Assembly (NCBI GenBank): GCA_036971475.1 | Contig: JBAIZL010000003.1 | Location: 87,263,042-87,327,041, forward strand | Length of the DNA: 64,000 nucleotides | Direction: 5' to 3' | DNA from: Prosapia bicincta | Lineage: Eukaryota; Arthropoda; Insecta; Hemiptera; Cercopidae | Shown: piece by piece, positions 1 through 14,231 of the stretch | How the letters are laid out: every line of letters begins with the position of its first letter | Position numbering within the stretch: the first letter of the stretch is position 1 | Translations under genes and position numbers: made by a program | Notes under the pieces: model-generated | Database searches by the model: none | Seen by the model: only the letters and a program-made list of their open reading frames with translations | What the model was told of the DNA's origin: nothing

Positions 1-3000
1 GGTAGAGAAAGCGAGGGTTCACTCTAGCTCTTGCCATCAATCAGACTAAATATTGGAAAGAGACGGTAGAGAGTTCCATGGTACACTCTAGCTCTCGGTA
101 TCATTCAGACTAAATATCGAAAGGAGACGGTAGGCAATGCGAGGGTACACTCTAGTTCTCGCCATCATTCAGACTAAATATTAGAAGGAGACGGTAGAGA
201 GTGCGAAGGTACACTCTAGCTCTCGCCATCATTCAGACTAAATATCGGAAGGAGACGGTAGAGAATGCGAGGGTTCACTCTAGCTCTCGCTATCATTCAG
301 ATTAAATATTGGAAGGAGACGGTAGAAAATGCGAGGGTTTACTCTAGCTCTCGCTATCATTGAGACTAAATATTGGAAGGAGACGGTAGAGAGTTTCATG
401 GTACACTCTAGCTCTCGCTATCATTGAGACTAAATATTGAAAGGAGACGGTAGAGAGTTTCATGGTACACTCTAGCTCTCGGTATCATTCAGACTAAATA
501 TCGGAAGGTGACGGTAGGGAATGCGAGGGTACACTCTAGCTCTCGCCATCATTCAGACTAAATATTGGAAGGAGACGGTAGAGAATGCGAGGGTTCACTC
601 TAGCTCTCGCGATCATTCAGACTAAATATTGGAAGGAGACGGTAGAGAGCTCCATGGTACACTCTAGCTCTCGGTATCATTCAGACTAAATATCGGTAGG
701 AGACGGTAGGGAATGCAAGGGTACACTCTAGTTCTTGCTATCTTTAAGGCGAAATATCGGAAGGAGACGGTAGAGAATGCGAGGGTTCACTCTAGCTCTC
801 GTCATCATTCAGACTAAGTATCGGAAGGAGACGGAAGAAAATGCGAGGGTTCACTCTAGCTCAAGGTATAATTAAGACTAAATGGAAGGAGAAGGTAGAG
901 AATGCGAGGGTTCACTCTAGCTCTCGGTATCATTCAGACTAAATGGAAAGAGACGCTAGGGAATGCTAGGGTACACTCTAGCTCTCGCTATAATTCAGAC
1001 TCAATAATGAAAGGAGACGGTGGAGAATGCGAGGGTTTACTCTAGCTCTCGCTATCATTCAGACTAAATATTGGAAGGAGACGGTAGAGAGTTTCATGGT
1101 ACACTCTAGCTCTCGGTATCTTTCAGACTAAATATCGGAAGGAGACGGAAGGGAATGCGAGGGTACACTCTAGCTCTCACCATCATTCAGACTAAATATT
1201 AGAAGGAGACGGTAGAGAATGCGAAGGTACACTCTAGCTCTCGCCATCATTCAGACTAAATATTGGAAGGAGACAATAGGGAATGCGAGGGTACACTCTA
1301 GTTCTCGCTATATTTAAGACGAAATATCGGAAGGAGACGGTATAGAATGCGAGGGTTCACTCTAGCTCTCGCTATCATTCAGATTAAATATTGGAACGAG
1401 ACGGTAGAGAATGCGAGATTTTACTCTAGCTCTCGCTATCATTGAGACTAAATATTGGAAGGAGACGGTAGAGAGTTTCATGGTACACTCTAGCTATCGG
1501 TATCATTCAGACTAAATATCGGAAGGAGACGGTAGGGAATGCAAGGGTACACTCTAGCTCTCGCTATCATTCAGACGAAATATCGGAAGGAGACGGTAGA
1601 GAATGCGAGGGTTCACTCTAGCTCTCGCTATCATTCAGACTAAATATCAGAAGGAGATGGTAGAGAATGCGAGGGTTCACTCTAGCTCTCGTCATCATTC
1701 AGACTAAATATTGGAAGGAGACGGTAGGGAATGCGAGGGTACACTCTAATTCTCGCTATCTTTAAGACGAAATATCGGAAGGAGACAGTAGAGAATGCGA
1801 GGGTTCACCTATCACTCGCTATCATTCAGACTAAATACTGGAAGGAGACGGTAGAGAATGCGAGGATTTACTCTAGCTCTCGCTATCATTGAGACTAAAT
1901 ATTGGAAGGAGACGGGAGAGAGTTTCATGGTACACTCTAGCTCTCGGTATCATTCAGACTAAATATCGGAAGGAGACGGTAGGGAATGCGAGGGTACACT
2001 CTAGCACTCGCTATCATTCAGACGAAATATCGGAAGGAGACGGTAGAGAATGCGAGGGTTCACTCTAGCTCTCGGTATCATTCAGACTAAATATCGGAAG
2101 GAGACGGTAGAGAATGCGAGGGTTCACTCTAGCTCTCGGCATCATTCAGACTAAGTATCGGTAGGAGACGGTAGAAAATGCGAGGGTTCACTCTAGCTCA
2201 AGGTATAATTCAGACTAAATGGAAGGAGAAGGTAGAGAATGCGAGGGTTCACTCTAGCTCTTGGTATCATTCAGACTAAATGGAAAGAGACGCTAGGGAA
2301 TGCTAGGGTACACTCTAGCTCTCGCTATAATTCAGACTAAATAATGGAAGGAGACGGTAGAGAATGCGAGGGTTTACTCTAGCTCTCGCTATCATTCAGA
2401 CTAAAAATTGGAAGGAGACGGTAGAGAGTTTCATGGTGCACTCTAGCTCTCGGTATCTTTCAGACTAAATATCGAAGGAGACGGTAGGAAATGCGAGGGT
2501 ACACTCTAGCTCTCGCTATCATTCAGACGAAATATCGGAAGGAGACGGTAGAGAATGCGAGGTTTCACTCTAGCTCTCGCTATCATTCAGACGAAATATC
2601 GGAAGGAGACGGTAGAGAATGCGAGGGTTCACTCTAGCTCTCGCTATCATTCATACTAAATATTGGAAGGAGACGGTAGAGAATGCGAGGGTTCACTCTA
2701 GCTCTCGTCATCATTCAGACTAAATATTGAAAGGAGACGGTAGAGAGTTCCATGGTACACTCTAGCTCTCGGTATCATTCAGACTAAATATCGGAAGGAG
2801 ACGGTAGGGAATACGAGGGTACACTCTAGTTCTCGCTATCTTTAAGACGAAATATCGGAAGGAGACGGTAGAGAATGCGAGGGTTCACTCTAGCACTCGT
2901 TATCATTCAGAATAAATATCGGAAGGAGACGGTAGAGAATGCGAGTGTTCACTCTAGCTCCCGCTATCATTCAGACTAAATATCGGATTGAGACGGTAGA

Positions 3001-5344
3001 GAATGCGAGGGTTCACTCTAGCTCTCGGTATCATTCAGACTAAATATCGGAAGGAGACGGTAGAGAATGCGTGGGTTCACTCTAGCTCTCGCTATCATTC
3101 AGACTGAATATCGGAAGGAGACGGTAGAGAATACGAGCGTTCACGCTAGCTCTCGGTATCATTCAGTCTAAGTGGAAGGAGACGGTAGAGAATGCGAGGG
3201 TTCACTCTAGCTCTCGGTATCATTCAGACTAAATCTAAAGAGACGGTAGGGAATGCGAGGGTACGCTTTAGCTCTCGATATAATTCAGACTAAATATTGG
3301 AAGGAGACGGTAGAGAACGCGAGGGTTCACTCTAGTTCTCGCTATCATTCAGATTAAATATTGGTAGGAGCCGGTAGAGAGTTTCATGGTACACTCTAGC
3401 TCTCGGTATCTTTCAGACTAATTATCGGAAGGAGACGGTAGGGAATGCGAGGGTACACTCTAGCTCTCGCTATCATTCAGACGAAATATCGGAAGGAGAC
3501 GGTAGAGAATGCGAGGGTTCACTCTAGCTCTCGCTATCATTCAGACTTAATATCAGAAGGAGATTTTAGAGAATGCGAGGGTTCACTCTAGCTCACGGTA
3601 TCATTGAGACTAAATATCTGAAGGAGACGGTAGGGAATGCGAGGGTACACTCTAGCTCCCGCTATCATTCAGACTAAATATTGGAAGGAGACGGTAGAGA
3701 GTTCCATGGTACACTCTAGCTATCGGTATCATTCAGACTAAATATCGGAAGGAGACGTTAGGGAATGCGTTTGTACACTCTAGCTCTTGCTATCATTCAG
3801 ACGAAATATCGGAAGGAGACGGTATAGAATGCGAGGGTTCACTCTAGCTCTCGCTATCATTCAGATTAAATATTGGAAGGAGACGGTAGAGAATGCGATG
3901 GTTTACTCTAGCTCTCGCTATCATTGAGAATAAATATTGGAAGGAGACGGGAGATAGTTTCATGGTACACTCTAGCTCTCGGTATTATTCAGACTAAATA
4001 TTGGAAGGAGACGGTAGAGAATGCGAGGATTTACTCTAGCTCTCGCTATCATTGAGACTAAATATTGGAAGGAGACGGTAGAGGGTTTCATGGTACACTC
4101 TAGCTCTCGCTATCATTCAGACTAAATATTGGAAGGAGACGGGAGATAGTTTCATGGTACACTCTAGCTCTCGGTATTATTCAGACTAAATATCGGAAGG
4201 AGACGGTAGGGAATGCGAGGGTACACTCTAGCACTCGCTATCATTCAGACGAAATATCGGAAGGAGACGGTAGAGAATGCGAGGGTTCACTCTAGCTCTC
4301 GGTATCATTCAGACTAAATATCGGAAGGAGACGGTAGAGAATGCGAGGGTTCACTCTAGCTCTCGGCATCATTCAGACTAAGTATCGGTAGGAGACGGTA
4401 GAAAATGCGAGGGTTCACTCTAGCTCAAGGTATAATTCAGACTGAATGGAAGGAGAAGGTAGAGAATGCGAGGGTTCAATCTAGCTCTCGGTATCATTCA
4501 GACTAAATGGAAAGAGACGCTAGGGAATGCTAGGGTACACTCTAGCTCTCGCTATAATTCAGACTAAATAATGGAAGGAGACGGTAGAGAATGCGAGGGT
4601 TTACTCTAGCTCTCGCTATCATTCAGACTAAAAATTGGAAGGAGACGGTAGAGAGTTTCGTGGTGCACTCTAGCTCTCGGTATCTTTCAGACTAAATATC
4701 GAAGGAGACGGAAGGAAATGCGAGGGTACACTCTAGCTCTCGCTATCATTCAGACGAAATATCGGAAGGAGACGGTAGAGAATGCGAGGTTTCACTCTAG
4801 CTCTCGGTATCTTTCAAAATAAATATCGGAAGGAGACGGTAGAGAATGCGAGGGTTCACTCTAGCTCTCGCTATCATTCAGACTAAATATTGGAAGGAGA
4901 CGGTAGAGAATGCGAGGGTTCACTCTAGCTCTCGTAATCATTCAGACTAAATATCGAAAGGAGACGGTAGAGAATGCGAGGTTTCACTCTAGCTCTCGGT
5001 ATCATTCAGAATAAATATCGGAAGGAGACGGTAGAGAATGCGAGTGTTCACTCTAGCTCCCGCTATCATTCAGACTAAATATCGGATTGAGACGGTAGAG
5101 AATGCGAGGGTTCACTCTAGCTCTCGGTATCATTCAGAATAAATATCGGAAGGAGACGGTAGAGAATGCGAGTGTTCACTCTAGCTCCCGCTATCATTCA
5201 GACTAAATATCGGATTGAGACGGTAGAGAATGCGAGGGTTCACTCTAGCTCTCGGTATCATTCAGACTAAATATCGGAAGGAGACGGTAGGGAATGCGTG
5301 GGTTCACTCTAGCTCTCGCTATCATTCAGACTGAATATCGGAAG

Positions 5345-6645
5345 GAGACGGTAGAGAATACGAGCGTTCACGCTAGCTCTCGGTATCATTCAGTCTAAGT
5401 GGAAGGAGACGGTAGAGAATGCGAGGGTTCACTCTAGCTCTCGGTATCATTCAGACTAAATCTAAAGAGACGGTAGGGAATGCGAGGGTACGCTTTAGCT
5501 CTCGATATAATTCAGACTATATATTGGAAGGAGACGGTAGAGAAAGCGAGGGTTCACTCTAGTTCTCGCTATCATTCAGACTAAATATTGGTAGGAGCCG
5601 GTAGAGAGTTCCATGGTACACTCTAGCTATCGGTATCATTCAGACTAAATATCGGAAGGAGACGGTAGGGAATGCGAAGGTACACTCTAGCTCTCGCCAT
5701 CATTCAGACTAAATATTGGAAGGATACGGTAGAGAGTTCCATGGTACACTCTAGCTCTCGGTATCATTCAGACTAAATATCGGAAGGAGACGGTAGGGAA
5801 TGCGAGGGTACCCTCTAGTTCTCGCTATCTTTAAGACGAAATATCGGAAGGAGACGGTAGAGAATGCGAGGGTTCACTCTAGCACTCGCTATCATTCAGA
5901 CTAAATATTGGAAGGAGACGGTAGAGAGTTTCATGGTACACTCTAGCTCTCGGTATCTTTCAGACTAAATATCGAAGGAGACGGTATTAAATGTGAGGGT
6001 ACACTCTAGCTCTCGCTATCATTCAGACGAAATATCGGAAGGAGACGGTAGAGAATGCGAGGTTTCACTCTAGCTCTCGGTATCATTCAGAATAAATATC
6101 GGAAGGAGACGGTAGAGAATGCGAGGGTTCACTCTAGCTCTCGGTATCATTCAGAATAAATATCGGAAGGAGACGGTAGAGAATGCGAGTGTTCACTCTA
6201 GCTCCCGCTATCATTCAGACTAAATATCGGATTGAGACGGTAGAGAATGCGAGGGTTCACTCTAGCTCTCGGTATCATTCAGACTAAATATCGGAAGGAG
6301 ACGGTAGGGAATGCGTGGGTTCACTCTAGCTCTCGCTATCATTCAGACTGAATATCGGAAGGAGACGGTAGAGAATACGAGCGTTCACTTTAGTTCTCGC
6401 TATCATTCAGACTAAATATTGGTAGGAGCCGGTAGAGAGTTCCATGGTACACTCTATCTCTCGGTATCATTCAGACCAAATATCGGAAGGAGACGGTAGG
6501 GAATGCGAAGTTACACTCTAGCTCTCGCTATTATTCAGACGAAATATCGGAAGGAGACGGTAGAGAATGCGATCGTTCACTCTAGCTCTCGGTATCATTC
6601 AGACTAAATATCGGAAGGAGACGGTAGAGAATGGGAGGGTTCACT
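5345..6645. repeat. Higher-order block, first of three
   Basis: A 1.3-kb ordered series of monomer subtypes recurs at offset 3038. Anchors are GAGAATACGAGCG at 5354 and 8392, ATTAAATG at 5986 and 9024, and GCGAAGGTACAC at 5674 and 8712. The match breaks near 6645, where this copy continues AGCCTCGGTATC but the next has AGATCTCGC. The block is also present in macro-copy B. Confidence 0.82.
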
Positions 6646-8382
6646 CTAGCCTCGGTATCATTCAGACTAAATGGAAGGAGACGGTAGAAAATGCGAGGAA
6701 ACTCTAGCTCTCGGTATCATTCAGACTAAATATCGGAAGGAGACGGTAGAGAATGGGAGGGTTCACTCTAGATCTCGCTATCATTCAGACTAAATATTGC
6801 TAGGAGCCGGTGGAGAGTTCCATGGTACACTCTAGCTCTCGCCATCATTCAGACTAAATATTGGAAGGATACGGTAGAGAGTTCCATGGTACACTCAAGC
6901 GCTCGGTATAATCATTCAGACTAAATATCGGAAGCAGACGATAGGGAATGCGAGGGTTCACTCTAGCTCTCGCTATCATTCAGACTAAATATTGGAAGGA
7001 GACGGTAGAGAATGCGAGGGTTCACTTTAGTTCTCGCTATCATTCAGACTAAATATTGGTAGGAGCCGGTAGAGAGTTCCATGGTATCATTCAGACTAAA
7101 TATCGGAAGGAGACGGTAATGAATGCGAAGTTACACTCTAGCTCTCGCTATTATTCAGACGAAATATCGGAAGGAGACGGTAGAGAATGCGATCGTTCAC
7201 TCTAGATCTCGGTATCATTCAGTCTAAATGGAAAGAGACGGTAGGGAATGCTAGGGTATACTCTAGCTCTCGCTATAATTGAGACTAAATAATGGGAGGA
7301 GTCGGTAGAGAATGCGAGGGTTTACTCTAGCTCTCGGTATCATTCAGACTAAATATCGGAAGGAGACGTTAGAGAATACGAAGGTACACTCTAGCTCTCG
7401 CTATCATTTAGACGAAATATCGGAAGGAGACGGTAGAGAATGCGATCGTTCACTCTAGATCTCGGTATCATTCATACGAAATAACGGAAGGAGACGGTAG
7501 AGAATGCGAGGTTTCACTCTAGCTCTCGGTATCATTCAGAATAAATATCGGAAGGAGACGGTAGAGAATGCGAGGGTTAACTCTAGCTCTCGGTATCATT
7601 CAGACTAAATATCAGAAAGAGACGGTAGAGAATGCGAGGGTTCACTCTAGCTCTCGGTATCATTCAGACTAAATATCGGAAGGAGACGGTAGAGAATGCG
7701 AGGGTTCACTCTAGTTCTCGCTATCTTTCAGACTAAATATCGGATTGAGACGGTAGAGAATGCGAGGGTTCACTCTAGCTCTCGGTATCATTCAGACTAA
7801 ATATCGGAAGGAGATGGTAGATAATGGGAGGGTTCACTCTAGCTCTCGCTATCATTCAGACTAAATATCGGAAGGAGACGGTAGTGAATGCGAGGGTTCA
7901 CTCTAGCTCTCGCTATCATTCAGACTAAATATCGGAAAGAGACGGTAGAGAATGCGAAGGTTCACTCTAGCTCTCGGTATCATTCAGAATAAATATCGGA
8001 AGGAGACGGTAGAGAATGCGTGGGTTCACTCTAGCTCTCGCTATCATTCCGACTGAATATCGAAAGGAGACGGTAGAGAATACGAGCGTTCACGCTAGCT
8101 CTCGGTATCATTCAGTCTAAATGGAAGGAGACGGTAGAGAATGTGAGGGTTCACTCTAGCTCTCGGTATCATTCAGACTAAATCTAAAGAGACGGTAGGG
8201 AATGCGTGGGTACGCTTTAGCTCTCGATATATAACTCAGACTAAATATTGGAAGGAGACGGTAGAGAACGCGAGGGTTCACTCTAGTTCTCGCTATCATT
8301 CAGACTAAATATTGGTAGGAGCAGGTAGAGAGTTCCATGGTTCACTCTAGCTCTCGGTATCATTCAGACTAAATATCGGAGG

Positions 8383-9683
8383 GAGACGGTAGAGAATACG
8401 AGCGTTCACGCTAGCTCTCGGTATCATTCAGTCTAAGTGGAAGGAGACGGTAGAGAATGCGGGGGTTCACTCTAGCTCTCGGTATCATTCAGACTAAATC
8501 TAAAGAGACGGTAGGGAATGCGAGGGTACGCTTTAGCTCTCGATATAATTCAGACTATATATTGGAAGGAGACGGTAGAGAAAGCGAGGGTTCACTCTAG
8601 TTATCGCTATCATTCAGACTAAATATTGGTAGGAGCCGGTAGAGAGTTCCATGGTACACTCTAGCTATCGGTATCATTCAGACTAAATATCGGAAGGAGA
8701 CGGTAGGGAATGCGAAGGTACACTCTAGCTCTCGCCATCATTCAGACTAAATATTGGAAGGATACGGTAGAGAGTTCCATGGTACACTCTAGCTCTCGGT
8801 ATCATTCAGACTAAATATCGGAAGGAGACGGTAGGGAATGCGAGGGTACACTCTAGTTCTCGCTATCTTTAAGACGAAATATCGGAAGGAGACGGTAGAG
8901 AATGCGAGGGTTCACTCTAGCACTCGCTATCATTCAGACTAAATATTGGAAGGAGACGGTAGAGAGTTTCATGGTACACTCTAGCTCTCGGTATCTTTCA
9001 GACTAAATATCGAAGGAGACGGTATTAAATGTGAGGGTACACTCTAGCTCTCGCTATCATTCAGACGAAATATCGGAAGGAGACGTTTGAGAATGCGAGG
9101 TTTCACTCTAGCTCTCGGTATCATTCAGAATAAGTATCGGAAGGAGACGGTAGAGAATGCGATTGTTCACTCTAGCTCTCGGTATCATTCAGAATAAATA
9201 TCGGAAGGAGAAAGTAGAGAATGCGAGTGTTCACTCTAGCTCCCGCTATCATTCAGACTAAATATCGGATTGAGACGGTAGAGAATGCGAGGGTTCACTC
9301 TAGCTCTCGGTATCATTCAGACTAAATATCGGAAGGAGACGGTAGTAAATGCGTGGGTTCACTCTAGCTCTCGCTATCATTCAGACTGAATATCGGAAGG
9401 AGACGGTAGAGAATACGAGCGTTCACTTTAGTTCTCGCTATCATTCAGACTAAATATTGGTAGGAGCCGGTAGAGAGTTCCATGGTACACTCTATCTCTC
9501 GGTATCATTCAGACTAAATATCGGAAGGAGACGGTAGGGAATGCGAAGTTACACTCTAGCTCTCGCTATTATTCAGACGAAATATCGGAAGGAGACGGTA
9601 GAGAATGCGATCGTTCACTCTAGCTCTCGGTATCATTCAGACTAAATATCGGAAGGAGACGGTAGAGAATGGGAGGGTTCACT
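8383..9683. repeat. Higher-order block, second of three
   Basis: Second copy of the ordered monomer series that starts at 5345 (offset 3038). It also matches 14232-15385 at offset 5849 (anchors 8712 with 14561, 9024 with 14873, and 9421 with 15270). A one-base change in its first monomer (GGAGGGAGACGG) distinguishes it. Confidence 0.82.
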
Positions 9684-11761
9684 CTAGATCTCGCTATCAT
9701 TCAGACTAAATATTGGTAGGAGCCGGTAGAGAGTTCCATGGTACACTCAAGCGCTCGGTATAATCATTCAGACTAAATATCGGAAGCAGACGATAGGGAA
9801 TGCGAGGGTTCACTCTAGCTCTCGCTATCATTCAGACTAAATATTGGAAGGAGACGGTAGAGAATGCGAGGGTTCACTTTAGTTCTCGCTATCATTCAGA
9901 CTAAATATTGGTAGGAGCCGGTAGAGAGTTCCATGGTACACTCTATCTCCCGGTATCATTCAGACTAAATATCGGAAGGAGACGGTAGGGAATGCGAAGT
10001 TTCACTCTAGCTCTCGCTATTATTCAGACGAAATATCGGAAGGAGACGGTAGAGAATGCGATCGTTCACTCTAGCTCTCGGTATCATTCAGACTAAATAT
10101 CGGAAGGAGACGTTAGAGAATGGGAGGGTTCACTCTAGCCTCGGTATCATTCAGACTAAATGGAAGGAGACGGTAGAAAATGCGAGGAAACTCTAGCTCT
10201 CGGTATCATTCAGACTAAATATCGGAAGGAGACGGTAGGGAATGCGAAGTTACACTCTAGCTCTCGCTATTATTAGACGAAATATCGGAAGGAGACGGTA
10301 GAGAATGCGATCGTTCACTCTAGCTCTCGGTATCATTCAGACTAAATATCGGAAGGAGACGGTAGAGAATGGGAGGGTTCACTCTAGATCTCGCTATCAT
10401 TCAGACTAAATATTGGTAGGAGCCGGTGGAGAGTTCCATGGTACACTCTAGCTATCGGTATCATTCAGACTAAATATCGGAAGGAGACGGTAGGGAATGC
10501 GAAGGTACAATCTAGCTCTCGCCATCATTCAGACTAAATATTGGAAGGATACGGTAGAGAGTTCCATGGTACACTCAAGCGCTCGGTATAATCATTCAGA
10601 CTAAATATCGGAAGCAGACGATAGGGAATGCGAGGGTTCGCTCTAGCTCTCGCTATCATTCAGACTAAATATTGGAAGGAGACGGTAGAGAATGCGAGGG
10701 TTCACTTTAGTTCTCGCTATCATTCAGACTAAATATTGGTAGGAGCCGGTAGAGAGTTCCATGGTACACTCTATCTCTCGGTATCATTCAGACTAAATAT
10801 CGGAAGGAGACGGTAATGAATGCGAAGTTACACTCTAGCTCTCGCTATTATTCAGACGAAATATCGGAAGGAGACGGTAGAGAATGCGATCGTTCACTCT
10901 AGATCTCGGTATCATTCAGTCTAAATGGAAAGAGACGGTAGGGAATGCTAGGGTATACTCTAGCTCTCGCTATAATTGAGACTAAATAATGGGAGGAGTC
11001 GGTCGAGAATGCGAGGGTTTACTCTAGCTCTCGGTATCATTCAGACTAAATATCGGAAGGAGACGTTAGAGAATACGAAGGTACACTCTAGCTCTCGGTA
11101 TTATTCAGACTAGATATCGGAAGGAGACGGTAGAGAATGCGATCGTTCACTCTAGATCTCGGTATCATTCATACGAAATAACGGAAGGAGACGGTAGAGA
11201 ATGCGAGGTTTCACTCTAGCTCTCGGTATCATTCAGAATAAATATCGGAAGGAGACGGTAGAGAATGAGAGGGTTAACTCTAGCTCTCGGTATCATTCAG
11301 ACTAAATATCGGAAAGAGACGGTAGAGAATGCGAGGGTTCACTCTAGCTCTCGGTATCATTCAGACTAAATATCGGAAGGAGACGGTAGAGAATGCGAGA
11401 TTTCACTCTAGCTCTCGCTATCTTTCAGACTAAATATCGGATTGAGACGGTAGAGAATGCGAGGGTTCACTCTAGCTCTCGGTATCATTCAGACTAAATA
11501 TCGGAAGGAGATGGTAGATAATGCGAGGGTTCACTCTAGCTCTCGCTATCATTCAGACTAAATATCGGAAGGAGACGGTAGTGAATTTGAGGGTTCACTC
11601 TAGCTCTCGCTATCATTCAGACTAAATATCGGAAAGAGACGGTAGAGAATGCGAAGGTTCACTCTAGCTCTCGGTATCATTCAGACTAAATATCGGAAGG
11701 AGACGGTAGAGAATGCGTGGGTTCACTCTAGCTCTCGCTATCATTCAGACTGAATATCGAA

Positions 11762-12835
11762 AGGAGACGGTAGAGAATACGAGCGTTCACGCTAGCTCTC
11801 GGTATCATTCAGTCTAAATGGAAGTAGACGGTAGAGAATGTGAGGGTTCACTCTAGCTCTCGGTATCATTCAGACTAAATATTGGTAGGAGCAGGTAGAG
11901 AGTTCCATGGTACACTCTAGCTCTCGGTATCATTCAGACTAAATATCGGAAGGAGACGGTAGGGAATGCGAAGGTACACTCTAGCTCTCGGTATCATTCA
12001 GATTAAATATCGGAAGAAGACGGTAGAGAATGCGAGGGTTCACTTTAGCTCCCGCTTTAATTCAGACTAAATATCGGAAGGAGACGGTAGAGAATACGAG
12101 CGTTCACGCTAGCTCTCGGTATCATTCAGTCTAAATGGAAGGAGACGGTAGAGAATGCGAGGTTTCACTATAGCTCCCGCTATCATTCAGACTAAATATC
12201 GGAAGGAGGCGGTAGAGAATGCGAGGGTTCACTCTAGCTCTCGGCATCATTCAGACTAAGTATCGGTAGGAGACGGTAGAAAATGCGAGGGTTCACTCTA
12301 GCTCAAGGTATAATTCAGACTAAATGGAAGGAGAAGGTAGAGAATGCGAGGGTTCAATCTAGCTCTCGGTATCATTCAGACTAAATGGAAAGAGACGCTA
12401 GGGAATGCGAGGGTTTACTCTAGCTCTCGCTATCATTCAGACTAAAAATTGGAAGGAGACGGTAGAGAGTTTCATGGTGCACTCTAGCTCTCGGTATCTT
12501 TCAGACTAAATATCGAAGGAGACGGTAGGAAATGCGAGGGTACACTCTAGCTCTCGCTATCATTCAGACGAAATATCGGAAGGAGACGGTAGAGAATGCG
12601 AGGTTTCACTCTAGCTCTCGGTATCTTTCAAAATAAATATCGGAAGGAGACGGTAGAGAATGCGAGGGTTCACTCTAGTTCTCGCTATCTTTAAGACGAA
12701 ATATCGGAAGGAGACGTTAGAGAATGCGAGGGTTCACTCTAGCACTCGCTATCATTCAGACTAAATATTGGAAGGAGACGGTAGAGAGTTTCATGGTACA
12801 CTCTAGCTCTCGGTATCTTTCAGACTAAATATCGA
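11762..12835. repeat. 1074-bp local direct duplication, left copy
   Basis: The segment recurs immediately downstream at 12836-13909. The anchor GAAGTAGACG, rare in the window, lies at 11821 and 12895. The junction is inside a shared AAGGAGACGGTA, where the left copy runs on into GAGAATACG and the right copy into TTAAATGTG. Macro-copy B has only one copy (anchor at 30887), so this duplication either arose after the 19-kb event or was lost from copy B. Confidence 0.88.
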
Positions 12836-13909
12836 AGGAGACGGTAGAGAATACGAGCGTTCACGCTAGCTCTCGGTATCATTCAGTCTAAATGGAAGTA
12901 GACGGTAGAGAATGTGAGGGTTCACTCTAGCTCTCGGTATCATTCAGACTAAATATTGGTAGGAGCAGGTAGAGAGTTCCATGGTACACTCTAGCTCTCG
13001 GTATCATTCAGACTAAATATCGGAAGGAGACGGTAGGGAATGCGAAGGTACACTCTAGCTCTCGGTATCATTCAGATTAAATATCGGAAGAAGACGGTAG
13101 AGAATGCGAGGGTTCACTTTAGCTCCCGCTTTAATTCAGACTAAATATCGGAAGGAGACGGTAGAGAATACGAGCGTTCACGCTAGCTCTCGGTATCATT
13201 CAGTCTAAATGGAAGGAGACGGTAGAGAATGCGAGGTTTCACTATAGCTCCCGCTATCATTCAGACTAAATATCGGAAGGAGGCGGTAGAGAATGCGAGG
13301 GTTCACTCTAGCTCTCGGCATCATTCAGACTAAGTATCGGTAGGAGACGGTAGAAAATGCGAGGGTTCACTCTAGCTCAAGGTATAATTCAGACTAAATG
13401 GAAGGAGAAGGTAGAGAATGCGAGGGTTCAATCTAGCTCTCGGTATCATTCAGACTAAATGGAAAGAGACGCTAGGGAATGCGAGGGTTTACTCTAGCTC
13501 TCGCTATCATTCAGACTAAAAATTGGAAGGAGACGGTAGAGAGTTTCATGGTGCACTCTAGCTCTCGGTATCTTTCAGACTAAATATCGAAGGAGACGGT
13601 AGGAAATGCGAGGGTACACTCTAGCTCTCGCTATCATTCAGACGAAATATCGGAAGGAGACGGTAGAGAATGCGAGGTTTCACTCTAGCTCTCGGTATCT
13701 TTCAAAATAAATATCGGAAGGAGACGGTAGAGAATGCGAGGGTTCACTCTAGTTCTCGCTATCTTTAAGACGAAATATCGGAAGGAGACGTTAGAGAATG
13801 CGAGGGTTCACTCTAGCACTCGCTATCATTCAGACTAAATATTGGAAGGAGACGGTAGAGAGTTTCATGGTACACTCTAGCTCTCGGTATCTTTCAGACT
13901 AAATATCGA
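12836..13909. repeat. 1074-bp local direct duplication, right copy
   Basis: Second tandem copy of 11762-12835. I noticed no substitutions between the two copies when reading the anchors and intervening subtypes, which suggests this is among the youngest events in the window. After it the macro-repeat offset falls from 19066 to 17992, a drop of exactly 1074. Confidence 0.88.
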
Positions 13910-14231
13910 AGGAGACGGTATTAAATGTGAGGGTACACTCTAGCTCTCGCTATCATTCAGACGAAATATCGGAAGGAGACGGTAGAGAATGCGAGGTTTC
14001 ACTCTAGCTCTCGGTATCATTCAGAATTAATATCGGAAGGAGACGGTAGAGAATGCGAGTGTTCACTCTAGCTCCCGCTATAATTCAGACTAAATATCGG
14101 ATTGAGACGGTAGAGAATGCGAGGGTTCAATCTAGCTCTCGGTATCATTCAGACTAAATATCGGAAGGAGACGGTAGGGAATGCGTGGGTTCACTCTAGC
14201 TCTCGCTATCATTCAGACTGAATATCGGAAG

